Below, in pieces: positions 8,049 through 17,494 of a DNA stretch of 64,000 bases. Under the pieces are notes generated by a model that was not told the DNA's origin, did not search any database, and saw nothing but the letters and a program-made list of their open reading frames with translations. Numbering within the stretch: the stretch's first letter is position 1; each line of letters opens with the position of its first letter. The translations under genes were made by a program, and so were the position numbers. This DNA comes from Pseudomonadota bacterium (GTDB lineage: Bacteria > Desulfobacterota > Desulfobulbia > Desulfobulbales > Desulfocapsaceae), in contig JAHJKP010000013.1 of assembly GCA_018821985.1 (NCBI GenBank), positions 1 to 64,000 on the forward strand. Reading direction: 5' to 3'.

Positions 8049-10000
8049 AAATTATACGATATATCAGACCTCACGGACAATGCAGGGGGATGGCTCTTTG
8101 TCTGCTTCTGGCCATTCTGGGGGCAGCCACTGTCTCCCATGCTGCCCCTATGGTTTCGGCGTCGCTTGACCCCAGGAGCTTTTCCGTAGATCAGGCAGCG
8201 ACCCTTACCATTACTGTCAATGACGGAGACGGCACCATTGGTGAGCTGCCGCAGGTGGAAGGTCTTGACTTCCTGTATCAGGGGCAGAGCAAAATGCAGC
8301 AGATTGTCATTGGCTCTTCTTCATCTTCTGAATCTTCTGTTTCCACTAGTTATCAGGTCCAGGCCTTAAGGCCAGGAAGTTATACCATCCCGACCATTTC
8401 CGTAACCGTTGACGGCAAGCAGCTCCAGACGGAGGCGATTGCTTTTGAGGTGACGCCTGCTGCTGCCGTGGTGCCGCAGCAGGGCGGAGGGGTGGCTCCG
8501 TTGCCTCTGGCCGGAGATGAAGCGGGCCAGTTGGCTTTTCTGCGGGTCACTCCGGTCAAGCGAAAAAGTTATACCGGTGAGGTCCTGCCCGTTGAGATCA
8601 AGGCCTATTTCCGCCGGGGACTCAGGGCCAGTCTTAACAGCCATCCCCGGCTGAACGGGGACGGTTTTGTTCTCACTCAGCCCAATAAGGAACCGGCGCA
8701 GACTGAAGAGGTGGTCGACAATGTCCCCTATGCCGTTCTCACCTGGCCCGGAACCCTGTCCGGGATTAAGGAGGGCAGGCAGAATGTCAGTATTGCCATT
8801 GAGGCGACACTGCTCATCCCCGATAAGCGCCGCCCGAGTACTCCTCTGGGAGGAGATCCGTTTTTTGGCAATGATCTCTTTGCTGATTTTTTTAATCAGC
8901 AGCAGCTTCAGGAAAAAAAGATCCAGATTGTCAGCAAGGATATGGAACTTCAGGTACTGCCCTTGCCGATAGAAGGAAAACCGGCTGATTTCAGCGGGGC
9001 CATCGGCAAATTTGATCTCCAGATCAAGGCGCAGCCGACGGAGGTGGGGCCTGGCGATCCTATTACCCTGACCATGACTGTTCAGGGTAAAGGGAATTTT
9101 GACCGGGTCGAGGCCCCTGTTCTCAGCCAAGCTGAGGGCTGGAAGAGCTATTCGCCTTCCTCGAAAATGACACCGGGAGCGCGTGTGGGGCAGGGAAGCA
9201 AGGTCTTTGAACAGGCCATTGTGGCCAAAGATCTGGACAAAACAACGATCCCCCCCCTTTCTTTCAGCTTCTTTGACCCAGAGGCCAGGAAGTATCAAAC
9301 CCTGCGGAGTGATCCCATTCCTCTGCGTGTGACTAAGGATGAGAATGCAGGGAAAAATGAGCAATTGAGTGGTGGGAATAACGTACAGGCGCCTCCTAAT
9401 GGTGCGGGTACCAAAGATGACGGCAGCGGTGACGGACAGGGACGTCCTAATGGTGTGGGAGCGAGCGATGGCGGGAACGGTGACGGACAATCGGGACATC
9501 CTGATGCTGCGGGAATCAATCTGGCCCCACTTCATTCGCAATTGGGTTCTCTGCAAGAGGGCTTGATTCCGCTTGTAAGCCGGACTAGCTTTCAGATAGT
9601 TGTTTTGATCTCGTTCCTGCTTCTTGTTGCGGTTATTTTTCTTAAGATCCGGGCCAGAAGACTGGCCAACAATCCTGCCCTTTGCCGCCACCGGGAGATG
9701 ATGCAGCTCCTGGATCACAGCTTAGGTCAGATTGAAAAGAGTCGCGAGCAGGGCAACACGCAGGAATTTCTGGCCGCCTGCCGCAAGGCCATGCAGGAAC
9801 AGCTGGGATTTATCTGGCAGACAGAGCCGGGGGCCATTACCCTTGCTGATCTGCGTCAGCGGCTGGCCGCTGATGCCGAATTGATTGCGCTCTTTGCCAC
9901 GGCGGAAAGCGGTGCCTATGTGGTTGAGTCTCATCTCAGCCAGCAGGAGATGGTCGAATATGCCGGGAAGTTGGAGCAGGAACTGAGGAAGCTTCGATGA
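8033..10000 (+). CDS. batD: BatD, oxygen-tolerance protein
   Basis: BatD family protein, 655 residues. The signal peptide is near residues 19-38 (ending AATVSHA). Repeated beta-sandwich domains follow: ASLDPRSFSVDQAATLTITV, and later KRKSYTGEVLPVEIKAYFRR. A membrane helix is near 522-540 (VVLISFLLLVAVIFLK), with a helical cytoplasmic C-terminus. Between the last beta domain and the helix is a Gly/Asn/Asp-rich linker (9366-9520) built from related short units such as GDGQGRPNGVGASDGG. The gene overlaps batB by 16 bases and batE by 4. The protein probably displays its large domain in the periplasm as part of the Bat complex. Confidence 0.88.
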   Translation: MERLVKIIRYIRPHGQCRGMALCLLLAILGAATVSHAAPMVSASLDPRSFSVDQAATLTITVNDGDGTIGELPQVEGLDFLYQGQSKMQQIVIGSSSSSESSVSTSYQVQALRPGSYTIPTISVTVDGKQLQTEAIAFEVTPAAAVVPQQGGGVAPLPLAGDEAGQLAFLRVTPVKRKSYTGEVLPVEIKAYFRRGLRASLNSHPRLNGDGFVLTQPNKEPAQTEEVVDNVPYAVLTWPGTLSGIKEGRQNVSIAIEATLLIPDKRRPSTPLGGDPFFGNDLFADFFNQQQLQEKKIQIVSKDMELQVLPLPIEGKPADFSGAIGKFDLQIKAQPTEVGPGDPITLTMTVQGKGNFDRVEAPVLSQAEGWKSYSPSSKMTPGARVGQGSKVFEQAIVAKDLDKTTIPPLSFSFFDPEARKYQTLRSDPIPLRVTKDENAGKNEQLSGGNNVQAPPNGAGTKDDGSGDGQGRPNGVGASDGGNGDGQSGHPDAAGINLAPLHSQLGSLQEGLIPLVSRTSFQIVVLISFLLLVAVIFLKIRARRLANNPALCRHREMMQLLDHSLGQIEKSREQGNTQEFLAACRKAMQEQLGFIWQTEPGAITLADLRQRLAADAELIALFATAESGAYVVESHLSQQEMVEYAGKLEQELRKLR

Positions 10001-10779
10001 AACTGAAAAAATCAGCCCTGCTTTTTCTCTGTTTTGTCATAACCTTCTGTATCTTCCTCGGCACGTGTCTGGCGGGAGACCTGGAGAACAGTCAGAATTT
10101 TCTTGAGGCCAACAGGGCCTATGAGGCCGGTGATTTGACCAAGGCCATCCGGATCTACGAGGATCTGGTGGCCCATGCGGGTGTGTCGGCTTCATTGTGC
10201 TATAACCTGGCCAACAGTTATGCCCGCAATGGCCAGACCGGCAAGGCCGTTCTCGAATATGAACGGGCCCTGCTGCTGGCCCCTGGTGATGCAGATATCC
10301 GCACCAACCTGGAACGGCTGCGCCGGGAAAAGGGGCTTTTTCAGAAGGAAATCCCCTGGTGGCAAAAGATGGGCGGACTCCTGGGGCTCAATCAGTGGGC
10401 AGTGCCGGCCGCAATCATCCTGCTGGCCTTGGCCTTGCTGCATCTTGCGACCCTGCGTTTTATGGTTTCACGCAGACTATCTTCTTCCCTGACCGCCGCC
10501 TGCCTGGTGCTGCTTTGTCTCTGTTCCGCCGGGGCGGCAATACAGTACCGGAACTGGCAGCAGGCGGTCATTATTGCCCCGGATGCCCGCCTGTTGATCT
10601 CTCCTTTTGAGGGTGCGGGAAGTACGGGTGTCATTGAAGAAGGCCGCCTGATCCGCATTATCAAACGCCATGACAGCTACGCTCTGATCAATGATGAAAA
10701 CGGTCGTAGCGGCTGGGTTCCAGATTCATCATTTGCATTCATTGCCATGATTATGGCAGATAACAAGAAGCCGTTGTAA
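9997..10779 (+). CDS. batE: BatE, TPR protein with SH3-like C-terminus
   Basis: 260 residues: a signal peptide (about 1-26), TPR repeats (RAYEAGDLTKAIRIYEDL, GKAVLEYERALLLAPGDADI), two membrane helices (about 133-150 and 161-183), and a C-terminal SH3-like domain (about 190-250) with LLISPFEGAGSTGVIEEG and GRSGWVPDSSF. This arrangement is the BatE family. It is last in the Bat operon, which ends about 40 bases before a stem-loop at 10822. Confidence 0.85.
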   Translation: MKLKKSALLFLCFVITFCIFLGTCLAGDLENSQNFLEANRAYEAGDLTKAIRIYEDLVAHAGVSASLCYNLANSYARNGQTGKAVLEYERALLLAPGDADIRTNLERLRREKGLFQKEIPWWQKMGGLLGLNQWAVPAAIILLALALLHLATLRFMVSRRLSSSLTAACLVLLCLCSAGAAIQYRNWQQAVIIAPDARLLISPFEGAGSTGVIEEGRLIRIIKRHDSYALINDENGRSGWVPDSSFAFIAMIMADNKKPL

Positions 10780-10821
10780 CTAAATAACTATATATAACAT
10801 GCTTATATCGTAAGCGGCATA

Positions 10822-10874
10822 AGGGGCCGTAACGAAATAGATTATAATGTAATGGTTGTTTCGTAACGGCCCCT
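10822..10874. terminator. Stem-loop between batE and degP
   Basis: Arms AGGGGCCGTAACGAAA (10822-10837) and TTTCGTAACGGCCCCT (10859-10874) pair over 16 positions with one internal mismatch and a 21-base loop. There is no long T-run. It separates the Bat operon from degP and could end the first transcript or lie in the degP leader. Confidence 0.5.
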
Positions 10875-10903
10875 AATCTTTAATAGAAGGAGGTTTCAAG
10901 ATC

Positions 10904-12373
10904 ATGAAAAGAAAAACACGACTACTGATTGCACCCTTGCCTATTCTGCTTCTTTTAATCTTTATGCTTGGCCTCTCCTGGCTCCCGGCAAACGGCATGG
11001 CGGCCGAGGATGAAAATATCCAGCTTTTGGACAAATCGGCCAAGGCCTTTTCCTCGGTGGTCAAAAAGGCAGAACCGGCAGTTGTGCATGTGCGGGTAGA
11101 AAAGAAAGGAGAGATGGCTCATGGGAATCAGTTTAATCCCTTTGATGATCCATTTTTTCAGCATTTTTTTGGACCATCCTTCAGGCCTCCAGCCACTCCT
11201 CAACAACCTGAGCAATTTAAGACCCAGGCTTCGGGCTCAGGCTTTCTCATCTCTGAGGACGGATATATCCTGACCAATAATCATGTTATTGAGAACGCCG
11301 ACAAGATCACCGTGCGCCTGCAAGGTGAGCAGGAGCTGGAGGGTAAGGTTATCGGTACTGATCCGCAGTCCGATGTGGCCCTGATCAAGATCAGTGACGG
11401 CCGTAAATTCCCCTATCTGCCCCTTGGAGATTCCGATCAACTGGAGGTTGGGGAGTGGGTTATTGCCATCGGCAGTCCTTTTGGTCTGGACAGTACGGTG
11501 ACGGTCGGCGTGGTGAGTGCCAAGGGCAGGAACCGCATGGGCATCAATGAGTATGAAAATTTTATCCAGACCGATGCTGCCATCAATCCCGGCAATTCCG
11601 GGGGACCCCTTCTCAATATCCATGGCGAGGTTATCGGCATCAATACTGCGATCTTTTCCCGCAGCGGCGGTTATATGGGTATCGGTTTTGCCATTCCGGT
11701 CAATATGGCCAAAACGGTGAAGGGGCAGCTGCTGACAAAGGGCAAGGTCACTCGGAGCTGGCTGGGAGTGGCGATTCAGGATATGACCGCTGACCTTGCC
11801 CGCTCCTTTAAGCTGAAAGAGCAAGCTGGTGCTCTGGTAAGCGAGGTGAGTAAGGACTCTCCGGCAGAAAAGGGTGGGATCAAACAGGGCGATCTGATTA
11901 TCAGCTTTGACGGCAAGCCGGTGGTCGATGTGACGGATCTGCGCAACCGGGTGGCCATGACCCCTCCCGGTACCAGGGTTGATCTTGTTCTTATTCGCCA
12001 GGGAAAACAGCAGGAGCTGACGGTCCAGGTTGCGGAGCAGCCATCTGACATGAAAACCCTGTCTGGAGCTCCCGAGCAACAGCAGCTTTTTCAGAAGATG
12101 GGGATGTCGCTTCAGGATCTGACCCCTGAACTGGCCCGTCAGTTTGGTTATGCCAAGGGACAGGGTGTCCTTATTGCCGGAGTGACCCCTGGCAGTCCCG
12201 CGGCGTTGGCCGGTATCCAGGCGGGTAACCTGATCGAAGAGGTCAACCGGCAACCGGTGCAGAGCCTCAAGGAGCTGCAACAGGTGCTGCAGAAAAGCGG
12301 CGACACCCAGGACGTTCTGCTGCTGATCAGCAGCGGTAACCGTAGTTACTATGTGGTCCTGGGAGTGAAATAG
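10904..12373 (+). CDS. degP: DegP/HtrA-type periplasmic serine protease
   Basis: Do-family protease and chaperone of the periplasm, 489 residues, which degrades misfolded envelope proteins. It has a signal peptide (about 1-33), a trypsin-like domain with the complete triad His127 (LTNNHVIEN), Asp157 (QSDVALIKI) and Ser232 (NPGNSGGPLL), and two PDZ domains (about 280-370 and 395-485). A Phe/Pro-rich loop near 77-100 (FNPFDDPFFQHFFG) matches the regulatory LA-loop region of DegP/DegQ. A strong AGGAGG ribosome site lies upstream. It follows the Bat operon and may share an envelope-stress role, but has its own leader. Confidence 0.95.
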   Translation: MKRKTRLLIAPLPILLLLIFMLGLSWLPANGMAAEDENIQLLDKSAKAFSSVVKKAEPAVVHVRVEKKGEMAHGNQFNPFDDPFFQHFFGPSFRPPATPQQPEQFKTQASGSGFLISEDGYILTNNHVIENADKITVRLQGEQELEGKVIGTDPQSDVALIKISDGRKFPYLPLGDSDQLEVGEWVIAIGSPFGLDSTVTVGVVSAKGRNRMGINEYENFIQTDAAINPGNSGGPLLNIHGEVIGINTAIFSRSGGYMGIGFAIPVNMAKTVKGQLLTKGKVTRSWLGVAIQDMTADLARSFKLKEQAGALVSEVSKDSPAEKGGIKQGDLIISFDGKPVVDVTDLRNRVAMTPPGTRVDLVLIRQGKQQELTVQVAEQPSDMKTLSGAPEQQQLFQKMGMSLQDLTPELARQFGYAKGQGVLIAGVTPGSPAALAGIQAGNLIEEVNRQPVQSLKELQQVLQKSGDTQDVLLLISSGNRSYYVVLGVK

Positions 12374-12391
12374 GAGAAGCCAGGATGGCAT

Positions 12392-12423
12392 CCATGGCCA
12401 CACGCTTTAGGGAGTGGCCATGG
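12392..12423. terminator. Perfect 10-bp stem-loop between convergent genes
   Basis: CCATGGCCAC (12392-12401) pairs perfectly with GTGGCCATGG (12414-12423) around a 12-base loop. It lies between the ends of degP (plus) and the ATPase gene (minus), as expected for a shared stop signal. No T-tract follows on either strand. Confidence 0.5.
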
Positions 12424-12431
12424 ACCTATGT

Positions 12432-13061
12432 TCAGATTCTAGAGTTACTCATGATTGCTGTGTCCTCAAAGTAGCTGATGTTGCGGCTACAGATCTTGGC
12501 GATCAGGGTCGTATCATGACTGATGACCAAGAGTCCCAGCCTCCGGCTTTGGGCAATGTTCAGGATAATCCGCCAGATATGGGCCTGGGTCAGGGCGTCG
12601 AGCATCGAGGTCATCTCATCACAGAGCAGGTATCGGGTACCCGAGCTGAGTGCCCGGGCCAGGCAGACCCGTTGCAGTTCCCCCCCGGAGAGTTCGTGGG
12701 GATAGCGGTCAAGCCATGCCGGTTCAATACCGAGATCCTGGCGGAGCTCTGCACTGGGTTCCTCCCCCTCCTGCAGGATTTTAGCCACTTTCCAGCGTGG
12801 GTTGACGGCCAGTTCCGGGTGTTGAAACAGGAGCTGGACCGGGCAGTGGCCTGAGCTGGGCAGGGGCAGTCCGTCTACCATTACACTTCCTTTAGCGGGG
12901 GGCAGATAGCCTGCCAGTACCTTTGCCAGGGTGGATTTTCCCCGGCCGCTTGGAGCGGACATCCCGACAATCTCCCCCGCTGTTATCTGCAGATCAAGAT
13001 CGTCAAAGAGCCAGGAATGCTGCTTGCCATATCGGTACGCAAGGGTTCTGGCTTCAAGCAT
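12432..13061 (-). CDS. ABC transporter ATPase, nickel/peptide type (second ATPase)
   Basis: Second ATPase (209 residues) of a nickel/peptide-type (NikE/DppF-like) importer. Walker A is APSGRGKST, where the usual first Gly is replaced. The signature is HELSGGELQR and Walker B is YLLCDEMTS. It is shorter than typical DppF/NikE (about 260-330) because it lacks the C-terminal oligopeptide-binding extension. It overlaps the upstream ATPase gene by 8 bases and is the last gene of the operon. It energises uptake together with the partner ATPase. Confidence 0.88.
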   Translation of the reverse strand: MLEARTLAYRYGKQHSWLFDDLDLQITAGEIVGMSAPSGRGKSTLAKVLAGYLPPAKGSVMVDGLPLPSSGHCPVQLLFQHPELAVNPRWKVAKILQEGEEPSAELRQDLGIEPAWLDRYPHELSGGELQRVCLARALSSGTRYLLCDEMTSMLDALTQAHIWRIILNIAQSRRLGLLVISHDTTLIAKICSRNISYFEDTAIMSNSRI

Positions 13062-13977
13062 GATGACACCTCACCCGGCCTTCGCCTGAGTCCTTAAGTT
13101 CGGGAGTGCTTTGGCCACAGACGGTATTCTGGTCATTACAGCAGGGCTGGAAAGGACAGCCGGCAGCATCGGAGGTCCTTTCGATGGGTTTCATAGTGCC
13201 GATAAAACTATTGGCCGGCAGGGCATCCCAGAGAGCCCTGGTATAGGGATGGCGGAGTTGGTCAAGGCCTTTGAAATCATCGGCTCTGGCCACTTCCACG
13301 GTGGTACCGGCACAGAATACCGTCACCATGTCGGCGACCTGCAGGGCTGCCGCAATATCGTGGGTGATCAGCAGCACGGCCTTGCCGGTGTCTGCCAGTT
13401 CGCGCAGATGGGTGAGGGCTTCTCTGGCTGTAATCGGATCAAGACCGCTGGTGGGTTCGTCCGCCAGGATCAGGTCAGCCATACCCACTGTGGCGGTGGC
13501 GGTGAGCACCCGGCGGGCCATGCCCCCTGAGAGTTGAAAGGGAAAGCAGTGTGCAACCTCTTTCCGGAGAAGATACCGGCTAAAAGCGCGGCGGACCGTG
13601 GTTGGCACATCCTTTTTGCTGATCCCGCTCAGCCGCGCAGCCCTGGCCACCTGTACCCCTACCCGCAGGAGCGGGTTCAGGGCGGTTATCGATTGGGGGA
13701 TCAGCGCAATCTCCCGTCCCCTTAAGGCTGAGAGCCGTTCAGGGGTCAAAGGTTTTCCTTTGAAGAGTATCCTTCCTTCCACCTTAGCATTGCGCGGCAG
13801 GATACCTAGCAAGGCGTGGGCAAGCAGGCTCTTCCCGGCCCCCGATTGGCCAATTACAGCCATCACTTGGCCCGGCGCAATCGACAGGTCAAAATCCCGG
13901 ACGACGCAGACCTCTTTTTTCTTAAGACCAAAGGTGTAACGGGTGAACCGTATGGAAAGATTTTGTATGTCAAGCAT
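13054..13977 (-). CDS. ABC transporter ATPase, nickel/peptide type (first ATPase)
   Basis: NikD/DppD-like ATPase, 307 residues from the ATG at 13977, which has AGGAAG upstream. Walker A is GQSGAGKS, the Q-loop region IPQSITALNP, the signature FQLSGGMARR and Walker B LILADEPTSGLD. The C-terminal extension (HPYTRALWDALP, then a Cys-containing tail CPFQPCC...CGQ) is the oligo_HPY region of this subfamily. A longer frame to 14046 would overlap the permease by about 60 bases and is less likely. It pairs with the following ATPase. Confidence 0.9.
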   Translation of the reverse strand: MLDIQNLSIRFTRYTFGLKKKEVCVVRDFDLSIAPGQVMAVIGQSGAGKSLLAHALLGILPRNAKVEGRILFKGKPLTPERLSALRGREIALIPQSITALNPLLRVGVQVARAARLSGISKKDVPTTVRRAFSRYLLRKEVAHCFPFQLSGGMARRVLTATATVGMADLILADEPTSGLDPITAREALTHLRELADTGKAVLLITHDIAAALQVADMVTVFCAGTTVEVARADDFKGLDQLRHPYTRALWDALPANSFIGTMKPIERTSDAAGCPFQPCCNDQNTVCGQSTPELKDSGEGRVRCHHA

Positions 13978-13987
13978 CAGGGGCTTC

Positions 13988-14824
13988 CTATTCGCGTAAG
14001 GTTTTGGGGTCCAGCAGCGCCCTGACATTATTGCCGAGGACGTCAAAGGTCATGGCCGAGAGAATAAGGGCCAGCCCCGGAGCTACGGCCAGCCACCACA
14101 TTCCCGTTGTGAGATAACGCATGGATTCCGCCAGCAATATCCCGATTTCCGGGGTGTGCGGTGACATGCCGAAACCCAGGAATGTCAGACCGGCCGCATG
14201 CAGGATGGCATGTGGGAAAAGGAGCAGCAGGCCCACCAGGAACTGGGGTACTACATGGGGCAGTAGATGGTGCCGCGCAATCCAGGCAGGACTTTTGCCA
14301 AGCCGGCTGGATAGCTTGATGTAATCGGAAGTTCGGAGCTGCATGACTTCGGCCCGGATAACCCTGGTGAGCGCGGGCCAATGCGAGGCGGCCACCGCAA
14401 TAATGACCCCTTTGGCACCGCCGCCGCAGGCAAAGGAGATCAGGATCAGTAAGACCAGATGCGGGGTGGCCATTCCTACATCGCATAACCAGGTAACGGC
14501 AACATCAATGATCCTGCCCATAGTGGCGGCCGCCAGACCCAGCAGCAGGGCAATGATCGCCGAACAGCTAGCGGCAGCCAGCCCGATTTCCAGGCTGATG
14601 CGGAGTCCCTTGATGGTCCTGGCGAACATGTCCCTGCCCAGCCAGTCTGTCCCGAATGGCTGATTCCAGCCGGGAGGGAGCTTCCGCAGGGCCAGATTGG
14701 TCACCTGCCCCTGTTCGCCATAGAGCCAGGCAGCGATAAAAATCGCGGAGAAGAGAACGAGGCAACCGAAGATAACCATCATGGTGCGTGTTCGGCGGTC
14801 CAGGGCCAAAGGATTGGTCATCAT
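13988..14824 (-). CDS. ABC transporter permease, NikC/DppC type
   Basis: Inner-membrane permease of 278 residues. It has an N-terminal helix (about 14-33), then the conserved family start PFGTDWLGRDMFARTIKGLR, further helices, and the EAA-type loop YIKLSSRLGKSPAWIARHHLLP that docks the ATPase. It overlaps the upstream permease gene by 4 bases, so the two are translationally coupled and probably form the heterodimeric channel. Confidence 0.9.
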   Translation of the reverse strand: MMTNPLALDRRTRTMMVIFGCLVLFSAIFIAAWLYGEQGQVTNLALRKLPPGWNQPFGTDWLGRDMFARTIKGLRISLEIGLAAASCSAIIALLLGLAAATMGRIIDVAVTWLCDVGMATPHLVLLILISFACGGGAKGVIIAVAASHWPALTRVIRAEVMQLRTSDYIKLSSRLGKSPAWIARHHLLPHVVPQFLVGLLLLFPHAILHAAGLTFLGFGMSPHTPEIGILLAESMRYLTTGMWWLAVAPGLALILSAMTFDVLGNNVRALLDPKTLRE

Positions 14825-15816
14825 GATATGGCCCCCGCTGTTTTTCGTAGTCGCGGGTCCACCAGATGATAGATGAGATCGGCCATGAAGTTGCCGGTAA
14901 AGACAAATATCGTGCTGAAGAGGACAATCCCCAGCAGAAGGGGGATGTCGCCCCGGATACCTGCCTCGACAGTGGTTCGCCCCAGGCCCGGATAGGCGAA
15001 GACCTGCTCTGCCAGTACGGCACCGCCGAACAGTTCCCCCAGGGAGGCGAACTGGAGGGTGACCGCGGGTAAGGCCACATTGCGCAGGGCGCGCACAAAG
15101 ACGATCCCGATGATTGATTCCCCCTGGGCCCGGGCAAAGACGGCGTAATCACTCCGCAAGGCCTCGATGGTCTTTTCACGGGTGTGGAGCGTGATCTGGG
15201 CGATCCCGATCAGGGACAAGGTTACAGCCGGCAGCAGCAGATGATGCAGCCGTTGCCAGAGAGTTGCCTGTTCGGCGCTCAGTCCCGGGGGCCAGGCGCA
15301 GCAGACCGGCGTCCATCCCAGGGAGACGGAGAAGACCATCAGCAAGATCATCCCGACCCAGAAGGTTGGAGTGGAGGCCATGGTATAGGCATACAATCTG
15401 ATCCCCCGGTCCAGAAGCGTATCTTCCCTTGCCCCGGCAATGAGTCCCAGCCCGAACCCCAGGGCTCCGGAAAGGCTCCAGGCAAGAGCCATCAACCAGA
15501 ACGACGTGACAAAGCGCTTGCCGATGACTGAAAGGACCGGTTCGTTGAAAATGGTCGAGACTCCCAAGTTACCTGTTGCCATTTGCCCGGCCCATCTACC
15601 AAAACGTTCAACAGGTGGTTTGTCCAGTCCCCAGCGTTTGGCAATGATCTCTCGCTGATCTTGGGAGATTCTGAGCATGGCGGTCCCGACATAGGCATCG
15701 ACCGGATTGACAGGTGAACTGCTGACCAGGAGGAACGACAGGGTAGCAACTGCGGCGATAAGCAAAATGAGCCGAAATATCTTTACCAGTAAAAACTGAG
15801 TGATCATTGAGTGCAT
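14821..15816 (-). CDS. ABC transporter permease, NikB/DppB type
   Basis: Inner-membrane permease, about 331 residues. The family hallmarks are RLILLIAAVATLSFLLVSSS at the N-terminus, RWGLDKPPVERFGRW, and a C-terminal ATPase-docking region DYAVFARAQGESIIGIVF. The ATG at 15816 is favoured because GGAAGAG lies just upstream; another ATG (15807) and a TTG (15828) are possible. It follows the binding-protein gene by about 70 bases. Confidence 0.9.
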   Translation of the reverse strand: MHSMITQFLLVKIFRLILLIAAVATLSFLLVSSSPVNPVDAYVGTAMLRISQDQREIIAKRWGLDKPPVERFGRWAGQMATGNLGVSTIFNEPVLSVIGKRFVTSFWLMALAWSLSGALGFGLGLIAGAREDTLLDRGIRLYAYTMASTPTFWVGMILLMVFSVSLGWTPVCCAWPPGLSAEQATLWQRLHHLLLPAVTLSLIGIAQITLHTREKTIEALRSDYAVFARAQGESIIGIVFVRALRNVALPAVTLQFASLGELFGGAVLAEQVFAYPGLGRTTVEAGIRGDIPLLLGIVLFSTIFVFTGNFMADLIYHLVDPRLRKTAGAIS

Positions 15817-15888
15817 TCTCTTCCACAAGATAACCGACCAATGCCATAGAGGAGCATCGGTCGGTGAAAGTCCTTTCCCGTCAACTTT

Positions 15889-17487
15889 CTATTTACAGGT
15901 CCATTGCCACTGGTTGATATTGGCCGTGATCGGCCAGCCATGCCCATGAGGCTCCATTTGAGATCTACCCACATCTAGACACCGGTTGATAAAGTAGGTA
16001 TGATCAAGGTTGACCAGCCATGCCCAGGTGGCATCGCCGGGCGTAGAAAAACCTGCCTTACCATCCCATTGTGCTTTTTTCCACAGCGGCATAGCCTCCT
16101 CGAATGAGGGTGCCAGCAGAGCCTGATCCAGATAATCATCCACCACCGGATTGGCATAGAATCCAGCGTTCCAGTACATCGGCTCGGGGCCGTTGCTGTG
16201 GTACAGTTTGTACATCTCCAAAGGGCTGTGTCCCCCGAAGCCATAGATAATGACAAAGGCGTGGGTCAGCTCGTTCTTGATCCGGTCCCAGTTTTCACCC
16301 CGGGGAATGACCTTGATACCGACCGGTCTGAGCATGTCGGAGACGGCCAGGGCCAGGCCCTGACGCAGGCTGTCCTTGGTGTTGTAGAGGATTTCGAACT
16401 CGGCCTTCCTGCCATCTTTTTCCCGAATGCCATCGCCATTGCTATCGCGCCAGCCGGCCTCCTCCAGGATGGCCTTGGCCTTCTCCGGGTCATTGTCCCT
16501 GAAACGGATTTCCGGATTATCCCAGGGCAGATCATCTACAGCCCCAAAGGCCGGCCGCCCATGTCCGTCCAGCACACCGTCGACCAGTGCCTGCCGGTTG
16601 ATGGCGTAGTTGACTGCCTTGCGGATGGCGATATCCGAGGTCACATTATTGCCGATAGCCAGACCGCGGGGGGTCTTCTGGCCGGTGTCCGGGACCATCG
16701 GAAACATCAGCCCCCGGTTGTCGACGCTTTTCACCACATGCAGTGTCATGCCGGGAATTTTTTGGCCGGCAAGGTTGGAAGAAACGCCCAGGATATCGAC
16801 TTTCCCGGCCATGGCCGCCGCCATGGCCGCATTTTCACTTGCAAAGAGGAAGACCAGTCGTTTGATGGAGGGCTTGATCCCATAGTAGTGATCGTTGGCC
16901 TCGACGATCATCTGCTGTCCTTCATCCCAGCGTACAAGTCTGTAAGGGCCTGAACCGATTGGCTTACGTCCGTAACCGGGACCATAGATCTTTGCCGGAA
17001 CGATACCAAGAGTGATGAGGTGCTGGATAAAGGTTATATCCGGATGCCTGAGTCGCAGGATCACCGTGCTCTCATCGATAGCCTCTGCCTGTTGCAGGTT
17101 AGAGAGATCGACAACCCCTCCGGCCTTGGCCGCCCTATTGAATGTATAGGCGACATCTTCGGCTGTTAAAGGAGAGCCGTCGGAAAAAATGACTCCGGTC
17201 TGGATCTTAACGGTCCAGGTCAGCTGTCCATCACCCAGCTTCCACTCGGTGGCCAGATCCGGAACAATCTTCAGGTCGGCATCGCGTTTGAGCAGCGTAC
17301 TATGGAACAGCGGATTACCGTAACTTCCCCAACCAAGCGTCGGATCAAAACCTTCGGTATTTTCCTCCCCCAGAATCAGGGTCAGGGTCTTGGGCGTATC
17401 GGCAGAGACCTTTTGCTGCTGATCGCATGAGGCCACGACCAGCAGCAAGGGAAGCACCACGCCGATCAGAAAATGGCGTACGTTCAT
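15889..17487 (-). CDS. Substrate-binding lipoprotein, SBP_bac_5 family (nickel/peptide type)
   Basis: A 532-residue periplasmic binding lipoprotein with lipobox VVASC (Cys21). Family 5 landmarks include LKIVPDLATEWKLGD, TGVIFSDGSPLTAEDVAYTF, GSGPYRLVRWDEGQQMIVEA and IRKAVNYAINRQALV. Several residues could contact a metal or its ligand, including the His-rich end EPHGHGWPI. It starts 7 bases after the TonB-receptor gene, so receptor and binding protein are made together. The ligand is not readable from sequence. Nickel or a nickel chelate is favoured because of the neighbouring CooT-like gene and the NikABCDE-like layout; peptides or opines are alternatives. Confidence 0.88.
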   Translation of the reverse strand: MNVRHFLIGVVLPLLLVVASCDQQQKVSADTPKTLTLILGEENTEGFDPTLGWGSYGNPLFHSTLLKRDADLKIVPDLATEWKLGDGQLTWTVKIQTGVIFSDGSPLTAEDVAYTFNRAAKAGGVVDLSNLQQAEAIDESTVILRLRHPDITFIQHLITLGIVPAKIYGPGYGRKPIGSGPYRLVRWDEGQQMIVEANDHYYGIKPSIKRLVFLFASENAAMAAAMAGKVDILGVSSNLAGQKIPGMTLHVVKSVDNRGLMFPMVPDTGQKTPRGLAIGNNVTSDIAIRKAVNYAINRQALVDGVLDGHGRPAFGAVDDLPWDNPEIRFRDNDPEKAKAILEEAGWRDSNGDGIREKDGRKAEFEILYNTKDSLRQGLALAVSDMLRPVGIKVIPRGENWDRIKNELTHAFVIIYGFGGHSPLEMYKLYHSNGPEPMYWNAGFYANPVVDDYLDQALLAPSFEEAMPLWKKAQWDGKAGFSTPGDATWAWLVNLDHTYFINRCLDVGRSQMEPHGHGWPITANINQWQWTCK

Positions 17488-17494
17488 GATTCAC

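Noticed and set aside
9366-9520. BatD linker units (GDGQGRPNG) as a third copy of the dispersed element
   Set aside because: Resemblance is limited to short Gly/Asp-rich runs expected in a low-complexity linker; no 25-bp direct repeats are present.
12414-12854. 146-codon plus-strand frame
   Set aside because: It is the antisense of a clear ABC ATPase with intact Walker motifs.
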